A stretch of DNA of 5,970 nucleotides, from contig JANJUA010000396.1 in the NCBI GenBank assembly GCA_024710825.1, forward strand, positions 1-5,970, written 5' to 3'. Positions 1-4,957 of this stretch are shown here, piece after piece; within the stretch, counting starts at the first letter, position 1; every line of letters starts with the position of its first letter. Under the pieces are notes generated by a model. That model was given only the letters and a program-made list of their open reading frames with translations, made no database searches and was not told the origin of the DNA. This DNA is from Solirubrobacteraceae bacterium (GTDB taxonomy: Bacteria > Actinomycetota > Thermoleophilia > Solirubrobacterales > Solirubrobacteraceae). Both the position numbers and the translations under genes were made by a program.

Positions 1-4
1 TCGC

Positions 5-487
5 TCACTTCAACCCGATGTCGATCTTGGTGATCCTGAGCTGCCGCTTCTTCCCGTTCGGCAGCACCACGTCGACCACGTCGCCCTTCCTGCGGCCCAT
101 CAGCGCCTTGCCGACGGGCGACTCGTTCGACAGCCGCTCCGGCGGCTTGGCCTCCGCCGAGCCGACGATCAGGAACTTGTTGGTCGCTCCCGTGTCCTCG
201 TCCTTGACGTTCACGGCGGAGCCGACGCTGACGACGTCGGTGTCGATGTCGCTCGCGTCGATGACGGAAGCCGAGCGCAGCCGCTCCTCCAGCTGGGCGA
301 TGCGCTGCTCGAGCATCGCCTGCTCGTTCTTGGCGTCGTCGTACTCCGAGTTCTCGGAGATGTCGCCGAACTCGCGTGCTTCCTTGATGCGCGCCGCGAC
401 CTCTCGGCGCTTGACGGTCGACAGCTGCTCGAGCTCTTCCTTCAGCTTCAGCAGTCCGTCGGGGGTGAGGATGACGTCCTTCGGCAT
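5..487 (-). CDS. greA: Transcription elongation factor GreA
   Basis: GreA binds the secondary channel of RNA polymerase and stimulates cleavage of the 3' end of backtracked RNA, so stalled complexes can resume. The product is 160 residues, matching the family's usual length of about 158. Residues 1-75 form the N-terminal coiled coil. Its tip carries [16 protein letters not shown] (41-56), with the two acidic residues D42 and E45 in the positions known to act in cleavage. The C-terminal FKBP-like domain has the [14 protein letters not shown] signature (123-136) and ends in LRITKI. The ATG at 487 gives the canonical start [16 protein letters not shown] element lies about 13 bases upstream, a little far. 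It follows dusB after 74 bases, the longest gap in the cluster, which contains a possible promoter of its own. An in-frame extension upstream of this ATG is only open reading frame read through dusB and coaX in the wrong frame. The gene is intact. Confidence 0.97.
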   Translation of the reverse strand: MPKDVILTPDGLLKLKEELEQLSTVKRREVAARIKEAREFGDISENSEYDDAKNEQAMLEQRIAQLEERLRSASVIDASDIDTDVVSVGSAVNVKDEDTGATNKFLIVGSAEAKPPERLSNESPVGKALMGRRKGDVVDVVLPNGKKRQLRITKIDIGLK

Positions 488-489
488 GT

Positions 490-558
490 GCTCTGCGGTC
501 CCTCGGGGTGGTCTTGAAGGGCGGGGCAGTGTAGCAATGGCTCCCGGCCGCGCAGAGC
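490..558 (-). repeat. 8-bp inverted repeat flanking the dusB-greA intergenic region
   Basis: GCTCTGCG at 490-497 and its exact complement CGCAGAGC at 551-558 face each other across 53 bases. On a transcript reading through from dusB, the proximal arm lies just after the dusB stop and the distal arm lies between the greA Shine-Dalgarno-like GAGG and its ATG. Pairing would therefore bury the greA translation start. The loop is long and no U-tract follows, so it is not a typical terminator. In such G+C-rich DNA an 8-base match can arise by chance. Confidence 0.3.
528..536 (-). promoter_or_regulatory. Possible extended -10 promoter for greA
   Basis: Read on the minus strand this is TGCTACACT: a TACACT hexamer (positions 533 to 528) preceded by TG plus one base, as in extended -10 promoters. 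It sits in the only sizeable gap of the minus-strand cluster. It would start RNA near 521, leaving a leader of roughly 34 bases before the greA ATG. The -35 position (TCTGCG, spacer 17) is a poor match. Support is a motif and its placement only. Confidence 0.35.
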
Positions 559-561
559 GCC

Positions 562-1533
562 TCAGACGAGCTGCGGCCGGAGCGGCGCGAGCGCGGCGCG
601 AGCCGCCTCCACCGTGTCCGTCTGCTGGAGCGCGGCCTGCAGCGCCCGTCCACCTTCCAGGCGCTCCACGTACCAGGGGTAGGCCTTGCGCAGCCAGCGC
701 CCCGCCCGGGCCTCGCCGAGGTGCTCGACGGCGCGGTCCATGAGCCAGTCGAGCTCGTCGAGGACCTCCTCGCGCGAGGGCTCGTCGTCGCGCAGCCCGA
801 GGAGCCGGGAGAACAGCCACGGGTTGCCGAGCGACCCGCGCGCGAGCATGATCGCGGCCGCGCCCGTCGCCTCGTAGGCGTGGCGGGCGGCGGCGAGGTC
901 GCGCAGGCCCCCGGAGACGATCACGGGCGCGTCGAGCGACGCCACCAGCTCCGCGGCCAGCGCATAGTCCGGCTCCCCCTTGTGGTGGACCTGCGCGCTG
1001 CGGGGGTGGAAGCCGATGGCGGCGACCCCGGCCTCCTCGACGAGCCGGCGCGCCAGCACGACGCCGTCCGTCTCGCCCCGGCGCTGGCCGGAGCGCAGCT
1101 TGACCGTCACCGGCAGGCCGGAGCCCTCGCGGGCGGCGCGCGCGACCTTCACCGCGGTGTCGTGGTCCTTCAGCAGCGCCGCGCCGGCGCCCGTCTTGCA
1201 GACCTTCGGCACCGGGCAGCCCAGGTTGATGTCGATCGCGTCCACGCCCGCCTGCGCGACCGTCTCGGCCGCCGAGCGCATGACGTCCGGGTCCTGCCCG
1301 AAGAGCTGCAGCGAGACCGGGTGCTCGTCGGGGTGGACGCGCAGCATCTCGATGCGGGTCTTCTCGTTTCGGTGGTGGACCGCGAAGCTGGAGACCATCT
1401 CGGAGACGACGAGCCCGGCGCCGTGGCGCTTGGCCTGGAGGCGCACGAACCACGTGCCGATGCCGGCGAGCGGGGCCAGCACGACGCGGTTGGCGATCTC
1501 GAGATCGCCGAGCTTCCAGGAGTCCGTGAGCAC
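562..1533 (-). CDS. dusB: tRNA-dihydrouridine synthase (DusB-like)
   Basis: This flavoenzyme reduces specific uridines in tRNA to dihydrouridine using FMN and NAD(P)H. The 323-residue product is an (alpha/beta)8 barrel with a C-terminal helical domain, a normal length for the family. Visible signatures are APLAGI (20-25) near the FMN site and [11 protein letters not shown] (101-111), whose C106 is the family's catalytic cysteine. VTVKLRSG (142-149) carries the FMN-contacting K145, FHPRS (175-179) carries a conserved His, and ARGSLGNPW (231-239) binds the flavin phosphate. The usual GNGD segment reads SGGL here (207-210). The start is GTG at 1533: the coaX stop lies in the same frame 27 bases upstream and no other start codon falls between. 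A perfect GGAGG lies only one base before this GTG, unusually close. It is probably co-transcribed with coaX. Assignment to the Dus family is firm; the choice of DusB over another Dus subfamily, and the exact tRNA position, are less certain. Confidence 0.94.
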   Translation of the reverse strand: MLTDSWKLGDLEIANRVVLAPLAGIGTWFVRLQAKRHGAGLVVSEMVSSFAVHHRNEKTRIEMLRVHPDEHPVSLQLFGQDPDVMRSAAETVAQAGVDAIDINLGCPVPKVCKTGAGAALLKDHDTAVKVARAAREGSGLPVTVKLRSGQRRGETDGVVLARRLVEEAGVAAIGFHPRSAQVHHKGEPDYALAAELVASLDAPVIVSGGLRDLAAARHAYEATGAAAIMLARGSLGNPWLFSRLLGLRDDEPSREEVLDELDWLMDRAVEHLGEARAGRWLRKAYPWYVERLEGGRALQAALQQTDTVEAARAALAPLRPQLV

Positions 1534-1560
1534 GCCTCCATCGTAGAGGCGGCCCGGAGC

Positions 1561-2325
1561 TCAGCGGTTGCGCTCCCAGAGAAGCCGCAGGCCCCTCAGC
1601 GTGAGCATGTCGTCGATCTCGTCGATCGAGTCGGTGTGCGGCACGATCACCTCGGCGAGCCCACCGGTCGCGACCGTCTGCGTCTCCTCGCCGAGCTCCG
1701 CGCGCAGCCGGCGCACGATGCCGTCGACCTGGCCGGCGAAGCCGTAGATCATGCCCGAGCGGATCGCGTCGACGGTCGTCTTGCCGATGAGCGAGCGCGG
1801 CGCGGTGAGGTCGATGCGCGGCAGCGCGGCGGCGCGCTCGCTGAGCGCCTCGAGCGAGATCTCGACGCCCGGCGCGATGATGCCGCCGAGGTACTCGCCG
1901 GTGGCGCTCACCGGGTCGTAGGTCACGGCCGTGCCGAAGTCCACGACGATGCAGGCGCCGCGGAAGCGCTCGTAGGCCGACACGGCGTTGACGAGCCGGT
2001 CGGGCCCGATCTCGCGCGGGTTGTCGTAGCGCAGCGCCATGCCCGAGCGGATGCCGGGGCCGACGATGATCGTCTCGTGACGCAGGTAGCGCGCGCCCAC
2101 CGCGCCCCACTCCGGCCGCAGCTGCGGGACGGTGGAGGAGACGATCGAGGCGTCGAGGTCGGCCAGGCCGAGGCCGCGCAGCTCGAGCAGGTTGCGCAGC
2201 ACGGCGCCGAGCTCGTCCGCGGTCGACGTGCGGACCGTGGCGAACCGCCAGTGCTCGACGAGCCGGTCGCCGTCGAACGCGCCGAAGTGCGTCTGGGTGT
2301 TGCCGACGTCGACCGCGAGGAGCAT
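1561..2325 (-). CDS. coaX: Type III pantothenate kinase
   Basis: CoaX phosphorylates pantothenate, the first step of CoA synthesis; this ASKHA-fold type typically needs a monovalent cation and is not inhibited by CoA. The 254-residue product shows the family motifs in order: DVGNTQT (6-12, phosphate loop), SSTVP (63-67), GPDRLVNA (107-114) with the catalytic-type Asp at 109, [11 protein letters not shown] (127-137), GGIIAPG (147-153), then [12 protein letters not shown] and ATGGLA near the C-terminus. The ATG at 2325 gives the family-typical start [10 protein letters not shown]. An in-frame ATG at 2352 would add nine residues (MPGRHTSPL). That upstream ATG lies four bases after the folK stop and follows a GGTGA that could pair with 16S rRNA, whereas the 2325 ATG has no clear ribosome site, so the longer form is a real alternative. 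The gene lies between folK and dusB in the same orientation, with 31 bases to folK and 27 to dusB. Confidence 0.96.
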   Translation of the reverse strand: MLLAVDVGNTQTHFGAFDGDRLVEHWRFATVRTSTADELGAVLRNLLELRGLGLADLDASIVSSTVPQLRPEWGAVGARYLRHETIIVGPGIRSGMALRYDNPREIGPDRLVNAVSAYERFRGACIVVDFGTAVTYDPVSATGEYLGGIIAPGVEISLEALSERAAALPRIDLTAPRSLIGKTTVDAIRSGMIYGFAGQVDGIVRRLRAELGEETQTVATGGLAEVIVPHTDSIDEIDDMLTLRGLRLLWERNR

Positions 2326-2356
2326 GAGCGGGGAAGTATGCCGTCCCGGCATCTCG

Positions 2357-2866
2357 TCACCGGGGGACGGCGAGCGGAGCGCCCACCCGGCGCACGCCCT
2401 CGTCCACCGGCAGGACGGCCAGCGCCTCCGCCAGCGACTCGCCCGTCGGCGTGCGCAGGCCGAAGTCGAGCTCGAGCAGCGGGACGAGGACGAAGCGGCG
2501 GGCGAGCACCTGCTCGTGCGGCAGGCACAGGCGCTCGCTGGCGAACGTCAGGTCGCCGAGCAGCAGCACGTCGACGTCGATCGGCCGGGGCGCGTGGCGC
2601 CGCCCGCCCGGCGGGCGCCCGAGCTGGAGCTCGACGGCCTTGCAGGCGTCCAGCAGCTCCTCGGGCTCCAGCTCGGTCTCGATCCGCAGGCACGCGTTGA
2701 GGAAGCTGCGCTGGTCGAGCACCTCGCCGACGGGGTCCGTGTCGTACGTCGACGACGAGGCGAGCACCCGCACGCCGCGGCGCGGCAGAGCGTCCACCGC
2801 CGCCTGCAGATGCGCGCGCCGGTCGCCGACGTTCGAGCCCAGCCCCAGGTGGCCGACGCGCCTCAC
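2357..2866 (-). CDS. folK: 2-amino-4-hydroxy-6-hydroxymethyldihydropteridine pyrophosphokinase (HPPK)
   Basis: FolK transfers pyrophosphate from ATP to 6-hydroxymethyl-7,8-dihydropterin, making the substrate of FolP. The 169-residue product carries GLGSNVGDR (8-16), the substrate loop STYDTDPVG (39-47), DQRSFLNA (51-58) and RHAPRPIDVDVLLLG (90-104). D97 and D99 match the magnesium-binding pair of the family, and LPHEQVLARRFVLVPLLEL follows (115-133) with H117 and R123/R124. The start is GTG at 2866, whose last two bases are shared with the TGA of the upstream thioesterase (GTGA, 4-base overlap). This fits the family N-terminus, which begins a few residues before LGSN, and suggests translational coupling. 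Open frame upstream of this start is thioesterase sequence in another frame. The usual RWGPR is RHAPR here, so Trp is replaced. The gene is intact. Confidence 0.96.
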   Translation of the reverse strand: MRRVGHLGLGSNVGDRRAHLQAAVDALPRRGVRVLASSSTYDTDPVGEVLDQRSFLNACLRIETELEPEELLDACKAVELQLGRPPGGRRHAPRPIDVDVLLLGDLTFASERLCLPHEQVLARRFVLVPLLELDFGLRTPTGESLAEALAVLPVDEGVRRVGAPLAVPR

Positions 2867-3648
2867 AGCGCGAGCGCGAGCTGACGCGACTGCGCGAGCA
2901 ACGTCCCGTCGCGGGCGAAGATCCGGACGTCCTCCTCGAGGAAGCCGTCGCGCGCGGTGCCGGTGCGGGCCTCGACCAGCACGTCGTCGTGCGGACGCGG
3001 CAGCGGCGCCCGCAGGTGCACGGTGAGGTCGACCGTCGGAGCCCAGAACGGCTCGCGCACCACGGCGAACGCGGCGGGCCACCACGAGTCGCAGAGCGCC
3101 GCCAGCAGAGCGTCGTCGAGCGGGCGCTCCTCGCGCAGCCGGATCCAGCCGCCGGTGAGCGCCGGGGGGCGGCCGCTGAACGGCACCGGCCCGAGCGCGG
3201 GGCGCAGCTCGAAGTTGCGGCTGAACGGCGGCGGGTCGAACCCCTCCGCGGACGGGACGGGGACCTCCTCCGGCGGCCGCACGTCGGGCATCTCCGCGTG
3301 GGCGAGCTCGACGCGGCTCGAGTAGTCGCTGGCCAACGCGGCGACGGCGAGCGCGAAGGTGGCGCCGTCCTGCTCGCCGCGCACCGAGACGGTCGTCAGG
3401 CTCCGTCCCGCCCGCTCGACGCGCACCTCGACCTCGGCCTCGCCCTCGACGGGCGCGCGCACGTAGTGGACGGTCAGCGAGCGCAGCGCCCGCTCGGCGC
3501 CCACCTCGGCCCGGATCGCCCGCACGAGCGTCGCGGCGACGTAGCCTCCGTTCGGCCCGCGCCCCACCCACCAGCGGTTGTCGAAGCGGACCCGGTATCT
3601 GCCGGCGCCTAGCGGCTCGGCGGCGGTGTCGTCGTCGAAGGCGGTCAA
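2863..3648 (-). CDS. Acyl-CoA thioesterase, two-domain hot-dog (TesB-like) family
   Basis: Predicted to hydrolyse acyl-CoA to free acid and CoA in the cytoplasm; the substrate is unknown. The 261-residue product looks like a tandem hot-dog protein. The N-terminal half (about 15-110) contains GRGPNGGYVAATLVRAI (29-45), LTVHYVRAP (58-66) and an AGRS/EQDGATFA segment. After a Pro-rich linker, the C-terminal half (about 140-261) contains LCDSWWPAAFAV (185-196), APTVDLTVHLRAP (203-215) and DGTLLAQSRQ (247-256). By hand alignment, D187, T205 and Q256 match the Asp-Thr-Gln triad known in E. coli TesB, so the protein is probably active. The start is inferred as TTG at 3648, overlapping the folB stop as TTGA. 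The next possible start (GTG in RWWVG) would cut into the N-terminal domain, and no ATG is available. The 3' end overlaps folK by 4 bases. A thioesterase is not part of known folate synthesis, so its role in this operon is unexplained. Confidence 0.9.
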   Translation of the reverse strand: MTAFDDDTAAEPLGAGRYRVRFDNRWWVGRGPNGGYVAATLVRAIRAEVGAERALRSLTVHYVRAPVEGEAEVEVRVERAGRSLTTVSVRGEQDGATFALAVAALASDYSSRVELAHAEMPDVRPPEEVPVPSAEGFDPPPFSRNFELRPALGPVPFSGRPPALTGGWIRLREERPLDDALLAALCDSWWPAAFAVVREPFWAPTVDLTVHLRAPLPRPHDDVLVEARTGTARDGFLEEDVRIFARDGTLLAQSRQLALAL

Positions 3649-4079
3649 TCGTCCGAGGGCTCGCGGGAGACCTCGACGGAGACCTCCTCGACCGGCAGGG
3701 GGATCGGGGGCTCCGGCTTGGCGGCCTTCACCCACACGTACTCGACGGGGAAGTCCGAGAGGATGCGATCGGCGATGACGCTGCACAGCCGCTCCAGCGT
3801 CCGGTAGGGCCGCTCCTGGGCGACGAGCCACGCGGTCTGGCAGACCTGGCCGTAGTCGACGGTGTCCTCGACCATGTCGGTCACCGTCGCGTCGCACTCG
3901 CCCACGTCCATGCGGAGGTCCAGGAGGAGGCGCGTGCCGACCTCGCGCTCGGCGTCGGTCACCCCGACGGCCGCGAAGATGGACAGCCCGGTCACCTCGA
4001 CCGTGACGACGGTCTCCGCGACCGGGTCCTCGTCGTCGAACGCGTCGTCGTCGTCGCTCAACTCGTCGTCGTCGGCCAT
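3645..4079 (-). CDS. folB: Dihydroneopterin aldolase with acidic N-terminal extension
   Basis: FolB cleaves 7,8-dihydroneopterin to 6-hydroxymethyl-dihydropterin and glycolaldehyde, feeding FolK. The catalytic domain spans about residues 24-138 of 144. It shows VEVTGLSIFA (27-36), GVTDAEREVG (39-48) with E44, EDTVDYG (71-77) with Y76, TLERL (94-98) with E96, and KPEPPIP (121-127) with K121. These match the Glu, Tyr, Glu and Lys active-site positions known in the family. The HG of the usual HGV motif is replaced (AVGV, 37-40). Ahead of the domain lie about 22 residues, MADDDELSDDDDAFDDEDPV onward, with 13 Asp/Glu, encoded by GAC repeats; most relatives begin near residue 24. ATG at 4079 is the only ATG start in frame; it overlaps the folP end by 22 bases and has no clear ribosome site, so re-initiation after folP is likely. 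A GTG at residue 29 would remove the first strand and is less likely. The downstream thioesterase overlaps the stop. Confidence 0.95.
   Translation of the reverse strand: MADDDELSDDDDAFDDEDPVAETVVTVEVTGLSIFAAVGVTDAEREVGTRLLLDLRMDVGECDATVTDMVEDTVDYGQVCQTAWLVAQERPYRTLERLCSVIADRILSDFPVEYVWVKAAKPEPPIPLPVEEVSVEVSREPSDD
4030..4074. repeat. Interrupted TCG/GAC trinucleotide repeat at the folP-folB overlap
   Basis: On the plus strand, perfect TCG runs occur at 4030-4038 (three units), 4045-4056 (four units) and 4063-4074 (four units), separated by 6-base interruptions. On the coding strand they encode the Asp-rich start of FolB. The last run also encodes the Thr-Thr-Thr near the end of FolP in a different frame. 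Changes in unit number would keep both frames. Confidence 0.8.
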
Positions 4080-4876
4080 CGCCCGGCCAACGTAGCAGCC
4101 GCCACGGCGAGCGCGTCGACGACCGGAGCGACGTCGTGGACGCGGAAGACCGACGCGCCGCGCTCGAGCGCCAGGACGTTCGTGGCGATCGTGCCGCCGA
4201 GGCGGTCGGCGACGTCGCGGCCGGCGATCCTGCCCAGGAAGCTCTTGCGCGAGGTGCCGACGACCAGCGGGCGCCCGATGGTGGTCAGCTCCCCGAGCCG
4301 GCCGAGCAGCGTGAGGTTGTGCGCGACGGTCTTGCCGAAGCCGATGCCGGGGTCCAGCAGAATCCGGTCCTCCTTGACGCCCTCGCGCACGGCGACCTCG
4401 AGGCGCTCCTCGAGGAACGCGCGGACGTCGTCGACGACGTCGTCGTAGCGCGGGTCGTCCTGCATCGTCCGGGGCTCGCCGAGCATGTGCATCAGGCACA
4501 GCTCCGCGCCGCGATCCGCGACCAGCCCGGCGATCTCGGGGTCGTGGCGCAGCGCGGTGACGTCGTTGACGAGCGTCGCGCCCGCCGCCAGGGCCGCCTC
4601 GGCGACCGCGAGCTTCGTCGTGTCGATCGAGAGCTGCGCCCCGGTGTCGCGCAGCCCGTCGACCACGGGCACGACACGGAGCAGCTCGAGATCCTCGGCC
4701 ACCGGCAGGGCGCCGGGCCGGGTGGACTCCCCACCGATGTCGAGGATCGCCGCGCCCTCGGCGACCAGCTCGTAGCCGTGGGCGATCGCGGCGCGCGGGT
4801 CGAGGAAGGCGCCGCCGTCGGAGAACGAGTCCGGCGTGACGTTGACGATGCCCATGACGCGGTGCACGACACGCAT
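4058..4876 (-). CDS. folP: Dihydropteroate synthase
   Basis: FolP condenses 6-hydroxymethyl-dihydropterin pyrophosphate with p-aminobenzoate to form dihydropteroate and is the sulfonamide target. The 272-residue TIM barrel carries all the standard signatures: MGIVNVTPDSFSDGG (8-22), DIGGESTRPGA (46-56), SIDTTK (83-88), NDVTAL (104-109), LMHMLGEPRTMQ (128-139), LDPGIGFGKT (174-183), GTSRKSFLGR (207-216) and RVHDV (245-249). Loops at the sulfonamide-contact sites look like a normal housekeeping enzyme rather than a resistance variant. ATG at 4876 is chosen; ATG at 4855 (MGIVNV) would start right at the first motif and is less likely. Neither has a recognisable ribosome site. It is the first gene of the minus-strand cluster, divergent from tal. 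Its end (GRWPTTTS) overlaps the start of folB. Confidence 0.97.
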   Translation of the reverse strand: MRVVHRVMGIVNVTPDSFSDGGAFLDPRAAIAHGYELVAEGAAILDIGGESTRPGALPVAEDLELLRVVPVVDGLRDTGAQLSIDTTKLAVAEAALAAGATLVNDVTALRHDPEIAGLVADRGAELCLMHMLGEPRTMQDDPRYDDVVDDVRAFLEERLEVAVREGVKEDRILLDPGIGFGKTVAHNLTLLGRLGELTTIGRPLVVGTSRKSFLGRIAGRDVADRLGGTIATNVLALERGASVFRVHDVAPVVDALAVAAATLAGRWPTTTS

Positions 4877-4887
4877 TGTCGCGCGTC

Positions 4888-4916
4888 TGTTGGCGGGCGT
4901 CCGCGTCGGGTAGCCT
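4888..4916 (+). promoter_or_regulatory. Possible tal promoter
   Basis: TAGCCT at 4911-4916 resembles the TAGNNT-type -10 boxes common in high-G+C actinobacteria. TGTTGG at 4888-4893 lies 17 bases upstream as a weak -35; TTGGCG at 4890-4895 is an alternative with a 15-base spacer. RNA would start near 4923, about 35 bases before the chosen tal ATG, leaving room for the GAGGAG ribosome site. The call rests on motif and position alone. Confidence 0.4.
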
Positions 4917-4942
4917 CGCTGTCAACGAACGAGATGACCGAC

Positions 4943-4948
4943 GAGGAG
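4943..4948 (+). promoter_or_regulatory. Shine-Dalgarno site deciding the tal start
   Basis: GAGGAG ends nine bases before the ATG at 4958. The other in-frame ATG, at 4934, lies upstream of this site and has no comparable element, so the downstream ATG is preferred. Confidence 0.7.
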
Positions 4949-4957
4949 CCCTCCGCC

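Noticed and set aside
488..561. Rho-independent terminator after dusB
   Set aside because: The inverted repeat has a 53-base loop and no T-tract follows on the transcript, so it does not fit a terminator.
5..2110. A 701-codon minus-strand open frame ending in GreA, as a possible fusion protein
   Set aside because: Only the last 160 codons look like protein. The upstream part is Arg/Ala/Gly-rich and lies over dusB and coaX in another frame, as expected in high-G+C DNA.
721..2700. A 659-codon plus-strand open frame opposite dusB, coaX and folK
   Set aside because: Its composition is low-complexity Arg/Ala/Asp/Val with no recognisable motif, and it lies antisense to three well-supported genes. 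It is a shadow frame.
2357..3571. A longer folK product with about 235 extra N-terminal residues
   Set aside because: The extra region is the out-of-frame thioesterase sequence. The GTG at 2866 gives a family-length HPPK.
3645..4925. A longer folB product starting inside or upstream of folP
   Set aside because: The upstream residues are Arg-rich out-of-frame folP sequence. The acidic tail from ATG 4079 is the longest extension I can support.
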